DNA of 64,000 nt from Zhouia spongiae (GCF_022760175.1 NZ_CP094326.1:1848804-1912803); one strand, 5' to 3'; shown: positions 19,401 to 28,489, counted from the stretch's first letter. The notes: generated from the letters alone by a model not told the origin. Translations and numbers: made by a program.

Positions 19401-19540
19401 ACGTATCAGGTAATAACTTATTGACTTGGACTAAATCAGACTTCGAAGGATTTGATCCTGAGGTTGGTTTAAACGGATTAACAAGTTATGTAACTCCTAA
19501 TGCAAGAACAATTGTTATGGGATTAAAATTAGGACTATAA
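16418..19540 (+). CDS. SusC/RagA family TonB-linked outer membrane protein (first pair)
   Basis: TonB-dependent transporter, 1040 residues. A signal peptide ends near AMAQE (residue 21). It is followed by a carboxypeptidase-regulatory-like domain (about 22-95), the segment LEEVVVVAYGT that carries the TonB box, a plug (about 110-225, with IRIRGIGSLSADSSPLYVIDG and TSIYGARAANGVVLITTKKG) and a 22-strand barrel. There is no STN domain, so it is not of the anti-sigma signalling type. With the SusD protein next door it should import a glycan, peptide or similar large ligand. No degradative enzyme is adjacent, so the substrate is unknown. Confidence 0.95.
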   Translation: MRIRFYLFLKVFLISVIAMAQEKTVTGMVTDQDGLPLPGASVIVKGTSNGTQTDFDGNYSINVANGSTLVFSYVGLKTTERVVGASSTINVTLEQDSQALEEVVVVAYGTAKKATFTGSASEVKSPELENIPVATFTDALQGNSSGLQVNSTSGDPGSGSAIRIRGIGSLSADSSPLYVIDGVIVNNGNVSELFDADSPTSLASSDVLSSLNPADIESVTVLKDAASTSIYGARAANGVVLITTKKGKKGTVRINFDTKYGLSSLPTDGYKLLNSAQYYRTYYDGYIASGFTSDEANQRTVAALSGNNPYNVANPINANGQLLPDARIITDTDWVDQVFGTGEIKEYNLSASGGTEKTSYFTSLGYLDQTGIIGGTDFERISTRINLETQLSDKVKIGTNTSLTYTNQNRASASTAGASAVRNALLYANAIPVYQMNPDGSIVLDDKGNKVYNFNNPVSLDFNPLYTVENDVYNTKTYRVLSGIFAEFDLDFITEGLKFRTDESIDFSSIDDFQFYNPFHGNGPSVNGRGYAIASWNSLWTASQKFIYDRTFGDHHFNVLAGFENSENRNRVITAHATQYAIYGDVVLPDLANAAQYEGASSTTDKWSILSYFGRVNYDWKDKYSVSASYRRDGSSRFGKNNRYGNFYSVAGSWRISGERFMENVQWVDNLKLRGSYGTSGNDRVGLYDYITNFSSWNYDGMPGNALFKPGNPDLSWEESATLNVGLDFKLFKNRLNGSAEYYSRETSQLLYETPISLVSGFSDVIKNSASVKNSGFEFSLDYRLINSENFKWDLAANYTINTNEILSLPTEQQINGTKIWEEGGSIYDFYLRKWAGVDPDNGDPLWYTDVVGADGQLETTNDYNTADRFNVGSALPDGYGGFQTTWSYKGWSLSANTYFSIGGKILDQVEADLLNDGNDLGYQLSAKQLNSWKTAGDITDVPRFIPNNANNSNGSLSTRYLYDATYAKLKSVTLSYAVDRDVLNKFGVNSLSVYVSGNNLLTWTKSDFEGFDPEVGLNGLTSYVTPNARTIVMGLKLGL

Positions 19541-19545
19541 AATAA

Positions 19546-21144
19546 ATGAAAATGAAAAAGTACATAAATAAAATATTATTGTTGTTCCTTGCGATTTCTG
19601 CTACAAGTTGTGGCGATGATTTCCTAGAGCAACAGCCGTCAGATAGACCAACAGAAGATGTTCTGTTCAATTCTGTTGAAGGAGCTCAGATTCACTTAAA
19701 TGGTATTTATTCATTACAGAACTATTACTACGGTGAAGGAACCAGAGGGATCCTGATCTCTGATGTGATGGGTGATGATGCATTGGTTATATCCAGTAAT
19801 AACTATAGCAGGTATGTAGGTGAGTACCGTTATAATTATACGGTAGAGAGTAGCAGGGCGTATGAACTTTACTACTATAGCTACAGAACGATTTCCAATG
19901 CGAACTTGTTCTTGAACCAAATTGATAATATCGAAGGCGATCAGGCCAAGATTAACGACCTGAAAGCTCAGGCACTTTCTTTAAGAGCATTTGCATATTT
20001 CAGTCTTGTTAGATGGTTCGGAGAAACAGCTTATACAGATGATCCTAATGGTCGCGGTGTGCCGATCAATACAACAGTAAACAGTTTAGACGGATATAAC
20101 ATCCCGAGGAGTACTGTCGGAGAGGTGTACCAGCAAATTGTTTCTGATTTATCAGAAGCTGAGCAGAACAGCCAACCGGCCGATTATAAAGGATTTATCG
20201 ATGCAAGTGCTGTAGCTGCATTACAAGCCAGAGTTTACCTTACTATGGGCGACTGGGCCAATGCTTCTAAGTACGCTAAAAAAGCCTATGCAGGATTTAC
20301 ATTAATTGATGAACAAACATACTTAAGTGGGTTCAATAGTACTAATGCTGAAGTAATTTGGGAACAAAGATTCATTGATAGTGATACCAATATCTTCTTA
20401 AGTATTCCATCATTTACTTATACTAGTGGTGATATCACTTTCGGAGATAGCAACGGAGATAATGTAGTAGACGGAAATGACGTAAATGCATCGACTCCGG
20501 GAGCTGATTTTGTATTTGGTTATAACAGTTTAAGGGTAACTGAATACCTGATCGAACTGTTTGAAGATACAGATTTCAGAAAGAAAATGTTCCCTGTGAA
20601 TTTAGATCCTAACGGAAACATGATCGGAGATGTATCTCCGGACAAGAAATATGCTCAGTACGGTGCTGCAGATGGTTATTTGACAACAAAGTATAAAAGT
20701 GTTAGCTCTTTGGGTACAGGTGACTTCCCTAGAATCCGTGCCGCTGAAATGTATTTGATCGAAGCCGAGGCTGAGGCTAATATGGGGAACACTGCTGCTG
20801 CTCAAGCTGCATTGCTTAAAGTTCAGCAAAGAGCCGATAATACAGTTACTGCTGTAACGACTACAGGACAGGATCTTTTAGATGAGATCTACGTGGAAAG
20901 AAGAAAAGAATTGTTCTATGAAGGACATAGATTCTTTGACCTTAAGCGTCTTGATCAGAATTTAGATAGAACTGCTTCTGATAAAGATCACTGGTCTGAT
21001 TTTACGCTTACTGGTATTAGTAATGATAAGAATATCATTCAAAGAAACAGTGTAACTAAGCGTTTTTGTCTTCCGATTCCACAAGATGAAATTAATGCAA
21101 ATGAGGCATTAACTGACGAAGATCAAAACGAAGTATACAAGTAA
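19546..21144 (+). CDS. SusD/RagB family nutrient-binding lipoprotein (first pair)
   Basis: Surface lipoprotein partner of SusC, 532 residues, starting five bases after the susC stop. The lipobox region is AISATSC (Cys22), followed by acidic residues that favour surface export. The TPR-like N-terminal half and the closing signature ERRKELFYEGHRFFDLKR are typical of the family. Unusual: residues 301-312 (DSNGDNVVDGND) form a dockerin/EF-hand-like calcium loop inside the binding protein. Confidence 0.95.
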   Translation: MKMKKYINKILLLFLAISATSCGDDFLEQQPSDRPTEDVLFNSVEGAQIHLNGIYSLQNYYYGEGTRGILISDVMGDDALVISSNNYSRYVGEYRYNYTVESSRAYELYYYSYRTISNANLFLNQIDNIEGDQAKINDLKAQALSLRAFAYFSLVRWFGETAYTDDPNGRGVPINTTVNSLDGYNIPRSTVGEVYQQIVSDLSEAEQNSQPADYKGFIDASAVAALQARVYLTMGDWANASKYAKKAYAGFTLIDEQTYLSGFNSTNAEVIWEQRFIDSDTNIFLSIPSFTYTSGDITFGDSNGDNVVDGNDVNASTPGADFVFGYNSLRVTEYLIELFEDTDFRKKMFPVNLDPNGNMIGDVSPDKKYAQYGAADGYLTTKYKSVSSLGTGDFPRIRAAEMYLIEAEAEANMGNTAAAQAALLKVQQRADNTVTAVTTTGQDLLDEIYVERRKELFYEGHRFFDLKRLDQNLDRTASDKDHWSDFTLTGISNDKNIIQRNSVTKRFCLPIPQDEINANEALTDEDQNEVYK

Positions 21145-21167
21145 GACTTGTAGATACTAATTAAAAG

Positions 21168-21202
21168 AATCCCGCAAAACAACTGTTTTGCGGGATTTTT
21201 TC
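21168..21202 (+). terminator. Terminator of the first susCD operon
   Basis: AATCCCGCAAAACA, short loop, TGTTTTGCGGGATT and then TTTTTC: a long perfect stem with a T run, 23 bases past the susD stop codon. Confidence 0.93.
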
Positions 21203-21695
21203 TTTATATAAACTAGCTTGCAAGCTCACGAGAGGGCCGAGCGCAAAAAAAAGGTACAGCCTATCCTTATAGCTATGCGGATAAATCATAAATCTCGATT
21301 ATCGGGTAAATCAATGAAAGTGCTGAATAAAGAATGCTTTAGAGGGGCATATACGAAAGAATAAATTCCCTCCTGAACAAACATCAAGGGTTTGTAGATA
21401 CTCTGTTTCCCTATACGGATATTCCCTGCATGTTGCTGTCATATTGGGAATTTGCCCTTGTTTTACTGATCTGTGATCCCGATTGTATATTGACTGGTTA
21501 TACGTCAGTTTTTTAAAAATTGAACCTGTAATTTTATTTCTCGCAATTTTCAGACTTAATCCTTTTGTGTTCGAAACATCGGAAAGAATGAAAAAAACAA
21601 TTAGAAAATAAATTACTTTCGTATTTGTTTTATTTTTTATATTAGCCCTGGATTATCGGTTGTAGCTGAAAACCATAATCTTAGAGGAATATCAT
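21203..21695. other. Intergenic region with dispersed repeat copy C
   Basis: 493 bases with no credible gene. Bases 21227-21334 hold a copy of a dispersed repeat also seen at 55058-55236 (separate entry). The remainder, up to the sigma factor gene, is AT-rich, and I could not find a full promoter of the consensus type. Confidence 0.6.
21227..21334 (+). repeat. Dispersed intergenic repeat, copy C
   Basis: Begins with CACGAGAGGGCCGAGCG followed by eight A and GG, and ends with AGCTATGCGGATAAATC ... TATCGGGTAAA. Both ends match the reverse complement of 55058-55236, but the middle (including a hairpin found there) is missing here. No coding potential. Confidence 0.6.
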
Positions 21696-22352
21696 ATGAA
21701 GCTCACACCGTACAAACTTATAAACAATCCGGATCAAGAAGCTGCAACTGTCTTCAGAGAAGAAGAGCTTATTGGCAGAGATGGATATACAGGTAATTAC
21801 GATGCTTTGAAAGATCCGGATCTATGGAAGCTCTTTTTAGATGGAGATGAAGGGGCTTTTGTTAAGATCTATAATGATTATTTCTTTACCTTATGTAATT
21901 TTGGGATTCAGTATACAAATATAGAAGTTGTAAAAGATGCTGTTCAGGATATGTTCATAGATCTTCGAAAAAAAAGAAGGCATCTTCCTAAAATTAAAAA
22001 GTCATTAAAGCTGTTTTTATTCCAGTGCTTAAAGAGACGACTTTTAAACATATTAAAAAAACAAAGTCGCCTTTCCGTTCCTGATAAGGAATGTGAAGAA
22101 TTCGGTTTTCATAAATCTCATGAAGAGGTGATAATACTGAACCAGGGACAGAAACAAGATATCGACCGGCTGGAAAATGCTTTAGGCCGGCTGAATAAAA
22201 AACAGCGGGAGGTAATATATTATTATTTCTATCAGGGGATGGGTTATGAAGAAATCCAGGATCTAATGGGATTCGATAATATTAAGTCTGCCAGGAACCT
22301 TGTTTATAAAATTATCAAAACACTTCGCAAAGGCTTCATTTTTCTTTTTTAA
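21696..22352 (+). CDS. RNA polymerase ECF sigma factor (FecI-like)
   Basis: Extracytoplasmic-function sigma-70 factor, 218 residues: region 2 at about 55-115 (AFVKIYNDYFFTLCNFG to VQDMFIDLRKKR) and region 4 at about 155-215 (LNKKQREVIYYYFYQGMGYEEIQDLMG). It has an N-terminal extension of about 45 residues before region 2. An AGAGGA sequence lies nine bases ahead of the ATG. It is followed by a FecR-type anti-sigma factor and an STN-containing SusC, so it should be released when that transporter binds its ligand and then drive the locus. Confidence 0.93.
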   Translation: MKLTPYKLINNPDQEAATVFREEELIGRDGYTGNYDALKDPDLWKLFLDGDEGAFVKIYNDYFFTLCNFGIQYTNIEVVKDAVQDMFIDLRKKRRHLPKIKKSLKLFLFQCLKRRLLNILKKQSRLSVPDKECEEFGFHKSHEEVIILNQGQKQDIDRLENALGRLNKKQREVIYYYFYQGMGYEEIQDLMGFDNIKSARNLVYKIIKTLRKGFIFLF

Positions 22353-22404
22353 AAAAAAAGTATAAAAAAACTGATGTCATTTTATTTTTTCTGTTGTCTA
22401 CTGT

Positions 22405-23484
22405 TTGAAAAGCAGAGATAAATTGAAAAAAGTCAAACACGATATTAAGTTCTTTCTAACAAATCCTTCGTTTGTTAAGTGGATTAACAATTCGAATGAG
22501 GAAAGCGATTATTATTGGAAAAAATGGATAGAAAGTCACCCGGAAGACAGGTCGGCCTTCTATGCAGCCAAAGCTATTGTTGAGCGAATGGACTTTAAAG
22601 TTGCCAGGGTAACGGGAGAAGACAAAGAGCGCATCCTCGAAAACATCCTTAAGGAAGAAGGTAGTGAACATTATACAGAGGTTCCTCAAAGAAAATATCA
22701 GCTGGTAAAATTCAGAAAACAGATTACACAAATAGCTGCAACGGCAGCCATCCTGTTTGGTCTTGCATATTACTTCATCGAACAAACCTATATAAATCAT
22801 ACAGAGCAAGAGGTTTCTAAAGTCTACCAGGTTACCAGGCAAACAGAAAGAGGGCAGCAAAAAAAAATAATACTTCCCGATGGAACAAGCGTTCTTATGA
22901 ATGCCTCGACAAGTCTTACGTATTCTTCAGATTTTGGGCGAGAAAAAAGAGAAGTTGTACTCAATGGGGAAGCCTATTTTGATGTTACCCATAATCCGGA
23001 TGTTGAATTCATAGTAAAGAGCGGAAATATTTCTACAGTAGTGCATGGAACAGCATTTAATGTATATGCATATCCCAATGAGGAAGTTATAAATGTTGCT
23101 TTGGAAAGAGGTTCGGTGGCGATTCATGGAAATGAAGGACTTCACGAAGATCCGGTTTTTATCCGTCCCGGAGAAAAATTGGCTGTTACAGGAAACCTCT
23201 CGAATTCGGTTAAAAGTAAATTCAATTACATCGAAGAGTTTGGCTGGAAAGAAAGAGTATTGGTGTTTAAGGATTCGGGGATTAATGAGTTTATCAATAA
23301 ACTGGAAAGATGGTATAATGTAGATATAAGTGTGGTAGGTAGTTCAGATGAAGATTGGAAGATCAATGGTTTATTTAAAAAGCAGGGTCTGGAGAATGTA
23401 CTGGAAGGCTTAGAGTTTGCCAGAAAGGTAAAATATACCGTTAAAGAGGATAAAGTAATAATATATACAAGTGTGAGTAATTAA
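22405..23484 (+). CDS. FecR-type anti-sigma factor
   Basis: Inner-membrane anti-sigma factor, about 359 residues. An N-terminal cytoplasmic domain (FLTNPSFVKWINNSNEES, sigma-binding) is followed by a single helix near residues 108-125 and periplasmic FecR domains (KKIILPDGTSVLMNASTSL, VLNGEAYFDVTHNP) that would contact the STN domain of the partner transporter. No ATG is available in the N-terminal domain: the likely start is TTG at 22405 or TTG at 22423, and the first in-frame ATG near residue 64 would delete the sigma-binding part. Confidence 0.92.
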   Translation: MKSRDKLKKVKHDIKFFLTNPSFVKWINNSNEESDYYWKKWIESHPEDRSAFYAAKAIVERMDFKVARVTGEDKERILENILKEEGSEHYTEVPQRKYQLVKFRKQITQIAATAAILFGLAYYFIEQTYINHTEQEVSKVYQVTRQTERGQQKKIILPDGTSVLMNASTSLTYSSDFGREKREVVLNGEAYFDVTHNPDVEFIVKSGNISTVVHGTAFNVYAYPNEEVINVALERGSVAIHGNEGLHEDPVFIRPGEKLAVTGNLSNSVKSKFNYIEEFGWKERVLVFKDSGINEFINKLERWYNVDISVVGSSDEDWKINGLFKKQGLENVLEGLEFARKVKYTVKEDKVIIYTSVSN

Positions 23485-23506
23485 AAACAACCAAACCTAA
23501 TTAAGT

Positions 23507-26500
23507 ATGAGACAAAAGAAGTTAATGTATTTTCTGAAGCGGGGTATTTGCCTGGTTTCAATAATGTCACAGACACTGATGTTTGCAGGGAAGTCGGGAA
23601 CACAGAACCATTCGGAACTAGACAACACAATTGTTACAATTAAAGAGCAAAACAGCACCCTGAAAAAGGTGTTTAGAGCCATTGAGGCTGAAACGAATTT
23701 TAATTTTTTTTATGATAAGAATGTTGTAGATGTAGACAAAAAGGTCTCAATAGTAAAGTACAAGGCGAGTTTAAGGAATATTTTACTGGAATTGTCTGAG
23801 AAGGTAGATCTTAAATTCAAACAAATAGACAATGTTATTAACGTAAACCTTCGCGATAAGACGGATGTCCCCCAGGAAATTAAAGTAAAAGGAAAGGTTA
23901 CTTCAGCAGTAGACGGATTGGGTATGCCAGGCGTTACTGTTATGATAAAGGGAACTTCTTCAGGAACCACTACAGACTTTGACGGTTTGTATGAAATCAA
24001 TGTGCCGGCTTCGACATCTGTTTTAACATATAGTTATTTAGGATTTGTAACCGTTGGTGAAACTGTCGGAAACAGGACGAATATAGATGTTGTGCTACAG
24101 GAGGATACCCAGCAATTGGATGAAGTGGTAGTAACCGCACTAGGTATTAAAAGGGAAGAAAAAGCATTAGGTTATGCTGTACAGAAAGTAGGAGGAGAAG
24201 AAGTACAGGCTGTAAAAGGAGTAGACGTGGCAACATCCCTGACCGGTAAAGTTGCAGGTTTGTGGATACAGAACAGTACCGAGTTTAATAAAGCACCTGA
24301 TATTCGCCTTAGAGGGGGTAGTTCTAATCCTTTATTGGTTATAGACGGGGTGCCTTATGGAAATATGAACCTTAATGATGTGCCGTCTGATGATATTGAG
24401 GAAATGAGCGTCCTGAAAGGAGCAACAGCATCAGCCTTATACGGAGTTAGAGGTAGAGGGGGAGCTGTTATTATCACTACCAAAAGTGGAGGTAACGGAA
24501 TAAGTGTAAACAGCAACCAAATGTTCTTTGCCGGATATCTGGCATTGCCGGAAGTACAGTCGTCTTATAGTGCCGGTTTAGGGGGTACCTATAGTGCTAC
24601 GGATTATGTTTGGGGAGATAAACTTGATATCGGAACCATAGCCGAGCAATGGAATCCGGAAACCAAGCAACTGGAAGACATGCCGCTCACCTCAAGGGGT
24701 AGAAATAACTTTAAGGACTTTCTGGAGCCGGGGGTTATAGTAAATAACAATGTAAGTTTTGCAAGAACCGGTGAAGTTGGTTCTGTCAGGACATCGTTTA
24801 CCCACGTCATGAATAAAGGACAGTACCCGAATCTAAAATTGAACAGGCTAAACCTTAATGTATCGGGTAAACTGAATTTGACGGATAAGTGGAATCTTAA
24901 AGCCAATTTGGGATACAATCGCAGTATGACACCTCAGACAACAGGAGCTGGCTACGGCGACCAGGGATACATCTATCAAATATTATTATGGACAGGCCCG
25001 GAATATGAACTAAAAAAATACAGGGACTATTGGAGTGTTCCGAATGAAGAACAGAACTGGCATTATAATGCCTGGTACGACAACCCCTACCTGATAGCTT
25101 ATGAGAAGTTAAATAGCGACGAGCAAAATTTAACCAATATTAACCTTACTTCTGAATACAAGCTTTTTAAAGGAGCTAAGTTGACCGCAAGGCTTGGGTA
25201 CGATTTTTATTCCAATGAAAATACAAGAAGAAACCCGCCCGGAATCAATTCTAACAGGGGTTGGGATGTTAACGGTATGTACAGTCAAAACCAGTATAGA
25301 GGGTATAGTTTAAACACGGATGTTTTATTGAACTATGGAAAGAAAGATGTATTGTTTGAAGATTTCGATATAGACCTTACAGGAGGTTTTTCCATGTATA
25401 AATGGGAGGATCAGCGTTTAGGAGCTTCGACCAGGGGAGGTATTGTGGTACCCGGAATTTATTCACTGAGAAATTCTGTAGAACGCCCTGATGTTTCTTT
25501 TTCTACATCGAGAAAACAAGTAAACAGTGTACTCGGATTGGCATCGTTCTCTTATGCAGATGCAATTTACCTGGATATTACCGGGCGTAACGACTGGAGT
25601 TCAACTTTGGCAGCATCGGAAAGGTCTTATTTCTATCCGTCAGTAGGAGGGAGTGTGTTATTGAGTGAATTAGGGGTTAAGCCTTCATGGTTGGATTTTT
25701 GGAAAGTCAGGGGGTCGTGGACGATCTCTAAACAAGATATCGGGGTCTATGAAACCAATGTTAATTATAGTGTGAGTCAAGGGGTATGGAACGATTATAA
25801 TACCGCGGCTTATCCGGCTACGATTAAGACCAGTACGGTTAAGCCTGAGGTAGACAGAACCTGGGAAGTGGGAACCGCTGCCTATTTTCTTGACAATCGT
25901 TTAATGCTGGATGTCGCCTATTATAACATCTATACCTACGACAGGCAGATCGATGCCGGAATATCCAGGGCTTCAGGTTTTACAAGTACTAAAATTAATA
26001 TTGATGAGACCCTGGAAAGAAAAGGTCTGGAGATCTCGTTGAATGCCGGAATTATTAAGAAAGAGAACTTTACTTGGGATGCTTCGGTAAACTGGTCGAA
26101 AACCCATCGCTATTATAAAGAACTGGATCCGTTATATTCTCAGGATGCATTATGGGTTAAGCCTGGCCACAGGGTTGATAATTATACTGCTTCTGATTGG
26201 CTTAGAGATCCTAACGGAAATATCATACACGACGACGGAGGTAGGCCTGAAAGATCGAGATACGGATCACTTCTGGGGTATACCGACCCGGATTTTATCT
26301 GGGGTTTTTCCAATACATTAACGTATAAGAACCTGAGTTTTCGTGTAAGTTTTGACGGACGTGTAGGCGGAAAGCTGTTTAATTACACTTCGTACAAAAT
26401 GTGGGATACGGGATCTCATCCGGATACCGATAATGCATGGAGGTATGATGAAGTGGTAAACGGGAATAAATCCTATATAGGGAACGGGGTAAGAGTAGCT

Positions 26501-26875
26501 TCAGGAGAGGCGACATATGACCAGTATGGCCGTATTGTAGAAGATACCAGGGTTTTTGAGCCTAACGATACCCCGATTTCGTATGAAACCTACGCAAGGA
26601 ATTTCGGAGACGGGTCTCTGGGAGTTAAAGATCCGACCTTCATTAAATTAAGGGAATTGGCAATAGGTTATACCCTGCCTAAGGAACTCAGCGAAAAATG
26701 GGGTATAAATCGTGCCAGCATTGCGTTAACTGCCCAGAACGTCTTTATGTGGACAAAGGAATTTGAGTTTGCAGATCCTGATTTCAATTCAGATAGCCAG
26801 CTTTCCTCTCCATCTCAAAGATTTGTGGGATTAAATATAAAATTCCATATATCAACGGACAAGTCTAAAAAATAA
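23507..26875 (+). CDS. SusC/RagA family TonB-linked transporter with STN signalling domain (second pair)
   Basis: TonB-dependent transporter, 1122 residues. After a signal peptide comes an STN domain (about 45-120, including TLKKVFRAIEAETNFNFFYDK), which signals to FecR, then a carboxypeptidase-regulatory-like domain (about 125-205), the TonB-box region LDEVVVTALGIKREE, the plug and the barrel. It begins 22 bases after fecR. Signal logic known for the family: ligand in the barrel, STN contacts FecR, FecR frees the sigma factor. The substrate is not shown by sequence; the neighbouring phospholipase suggests a phospholipid or its fragments. Confidence 0.95.
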   Translation: MRQKKLMYFLKRGICLVSIMSQTLMFAGKSGTQNHSELDNTIVTIKEQNSTLKKVFRAIEAETNFNFFYDKNVVDVDKKVSIVKYKASLRNILLELSEKVDLKFKQIDNVINVNLRDKTDVPQEIKVKGKVTSAVDGLGMPGVTVMIKGTSSGTTTDFDGLYEINVPASTSVLTYSYLGFVTVGETVGNRTNIDVVLQEDTQQLDEVVVTALGIKREEKALGYAVQKVGGEEVQAVKGVDVATSLTGKVAGLWIQNSTEFNKAPDIRLRGGSSNPLLVIDGVPYGNMNLNDVPSDDIEEMSVLKGATASALYGVRGRGGAVIITTKSGGNGISVNSNQMFFAGYLALPEVQSSYSAGLGGTYSATDYVWGDKLDIGTIAEQWNPETKQLEDMPLTSRGRNNFKDFLEPGVIVNNNVSFARTGEVGSVRTSFTHVMNKGQYPNLKLNRLNLNVSGKLNLTDKWNLKANLGYNRSMTPQTTGAGYGDQGYIYQILLWTGPEYELKKYRDYWSVPNEEQNWHYNAWYDNPYLIAYEKLNSDEQNLTNINLTSEYKLFKGAKLTARLGYDFYSNENTRRNPPGINSNRGWDVNGMYSQNQYRGYSLNTDVLLNYGKKDVLFEDFDIDLTGGFSMYKWEDQRLGASTRGGIVVPGIYSLRNSVERPDVSFSTSRKQVNSVLGLASFSYADAIYLDITGRNDWSSTLAASERSYFYPSVGGSVLLSELGVKPSWLDFWKVRGSWTISKQDIGVYETNVNYSVSQGVWNDYNTAAYPATIKTSTVKPEVDRTWEVGTAAYFLDNRLMLDVAYYNIYTYDRQIDAGISRASGFTSTKINIDETLERKGLEISLNAGIIKKENFTWDASVNWSKTHRYYKELDPLYSQDALWVKPGHRVDNYTASDWLRDPNGNIIHDDGGRPERSRYGSLLGYTDPDFIWGFSNTLTYKNLSFRVSFDGRVGGKLFNYTSYKMWDTGSHPDTDNAWRYDEVVNGNKSYIGNGVRVASGEATYDQYGRIVEDTRVFEPNDTPISYETYARNFGDGSLGVKDPTFIKLRELAIGYTLPKELSEKWGINRASIALTAQNVFMWTKEFEFADPDFNSDSQLSSPSQRFVGLNIKFHISTDKSKK

Positions 26876-26886
26876 AAAGTAAAAAA

Positions 26887-26917
26887 GAAGATCAAATGCT
26901 TTAAAGTTTTGATCTTC
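26887..26917 (+). promoter_or_regulatory. Hairpin between susC and susD
   Basis: Perfect 10-bp inverted repeat GAAGATCAAA / TTTGATCTTC with an 11-base loop, 12 bases past the susC stop and 22 bases before the susD start. It lacks a T run, so it looks like an mRNA stability or attenuation element rather than a terminator. Confidence 0.6.
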
Positions 26918-26938
26918 AAAAACTTAAAAAATAAACAG

Positions 26939-28489
26939 ATGAAAAGTATATTCAAAAAACGATTCCTTGCAGGTGCAGCAGCCTTTCTTTGCCTGTTTAG
27001 CTGTGCCGATCTGGATAAAATAAATACGAATCCGGATGGTATTAATACAGTATCGTCGCAAATGCTTGCTACAAAGCTGATACTCGATATCACAAGAACA
27101 GATATTAGCTCGACAAAAGGATTTATGAGGCATTTTATGCTCGACAAGTATATTCTATGGAGTGAATTTGCCGAAAGTCCGCAATATAACGACTTAGGAC
27201 GGGTAGGTTTTGGAACCTTGCCGAGATTGATAGATGCAGCAAAAATGATGGAAATAGCAGAAGCTTCAGGTATCGATGAGAGCGAAAAGAACTCTTATTT
27301 GGGATTGGCACATTTTATAAGAGCCTACAACTTTTTCTATCTTACCATTAAAGTAGGAGACATACCCTACAGTGAAGCATTGATGGGTGAAGATGAGAAT
27401 CATGTAAAACCTAAGTACGATACGCAAAAAGAGGTGTTTCTGGGGATTTTGGACGAGTTGGAGCAGGCAGACCAGCTTTTTGCCAATGGTTCTTCTTTTG
27501 ATGGCGATATTATATATGATGGAAATCCGGTTCAATGGAGGAAAATGGTCAATTCTTTCGCATTGCAGGTATTGATAAACCTTTATAAAAAAGAAGGAGA
27601 CAGCGATCTGCAGGTGAAACAACGATTCAGCAATATTGTTGCCGGCAAACCGATCTTTGAAAGTAATGACGATAATTTTAGCTTGGTGTATTCGGATGTA
27701 GAAAATCAAAAATATCCGTTCTTTAAAGATGGTAACCAATTTACTATTTACCCTGTGGTATCCAGTGTATTGATAGATAAACTGAAAGAGTTGAATGATT
27801 ATCGTTTGTTCTATTATGCAGCTCCTTCATCTGTAAAACTGGAAGGAGGACAGACAGCATCTGATTTTGATGCTTACGTCGGAGTAGATCCGGCTATTGA
27901 ATATTCGGCGTTAAGTGCTATAGCATCATCAAAGGATTATTCAGATATCAACGATCGTTATAAGGAACTTCCCGAGGGAGAGCCGGTATACCTGTTGAGT
28001 AACGCCCAGGTGCAATTCATACTTGCCGAGGCAGCAGTAAGAGGTTGGATATCCGGAGATGCTGAAACATATTATAGCAATGGGATCAAATCGGCCATGC
28101 GTTTTGTAGCTGATAATACTCCTGACGATGTAGCTTATCATCACGGGATGCCAATGGATGATAGTTATATTGAAAGTTATCCGGAAACCCCTGAAGTGAA
28201 ATTTGCATCCGGCATGAATGAGCAAATAGAACAGATCATAACACAGAAATACCTGTCTACATTCCTTCAATCGCCCGAAAATGCATTTTTTGAGAATAGA
28301 AGAACCGGGTATCCTGGGTTTCCGATAAATCCGGCGACCAATGAAAATCTCCCGTCAGATAAACTACCTGTCAGATGGATGTATGATTCGGATGAAGTGC
28401 GTTACAATAAAGAAAACCTTGATGAAGCCGTAAACAGGCAATACAATGGTGTCGATGACAATAATGGGATCATGTGGATCTTACAATAA
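26939..28489 (+). CDS. SusD-like nutrient-binding lipoprotein (SusD/RagB superfamily, second pair)
   Basis: Surface lipoprotein partner of the second SusC, 516 residues from the ATG at 26939 (a TTG 30 bases upstream lies inside the hairpin and is rejected). The lipobox is LCLFSC (Cys20), followed by ADLDKINTNPDG, the N-terminal signature of the SusD-like variant family of Bacteroidota. The sequence is helical with TPR-like repeats (FIRAYNFFYLTIKVGDIPYSEAL) and ends in a domain with FENRRTGYPGFP. It belongs to a branch different from the first SusD of this window. Confidence 0.9.
   Translation: MKSIFKKRFLAGAAAFLCLFSCADLDKINTNPDGINTVSSQMLATKLILDITRTDISSTKGFMRHFMLDKYILWSEFAESPQYNDLGRVGFGTLPRLIDAAKMMEIAEASGIDESEKNSYLGLAHFIRAYNFFYLTIKVGDIPYSEALMGEDENHVKPKYDTQKEVFLGILDELEQADQLFANGSSFDGDIIYDGNPVQWRKMVNSFALQVLINLYKKEGDSDLQVKQRFSNIVAGKPIFESNDDNFSLVYSDVENQKYPFFKDGNQFTIYPVVSSVLIDKLKELNDYRLFYYAAPSSVKLEGGQTASDFDAYVGVDPAIEYSALSAIASSKDYSDINDRYKELPEGEPVYLLSNAQVQFILAEAAVRGWISGDAETYYSNGIKSAMRFVADNTPDDVAYHHGMPMDDSYIESYPETPEVKFASGMNEQIEQIITQKYLSTFLQSPENAFFENRRTGYPGFPINPATNENLPSDKLPVRWMYDSDEVRYNKENLDEAVNRQYNGVDDNNGIMWILQ

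Noticed and set aside
26909-26938. TTG start of the second susD gene
   Set aside because: It is inside the intergenic hairpin and would bury the lipoprotein signal.
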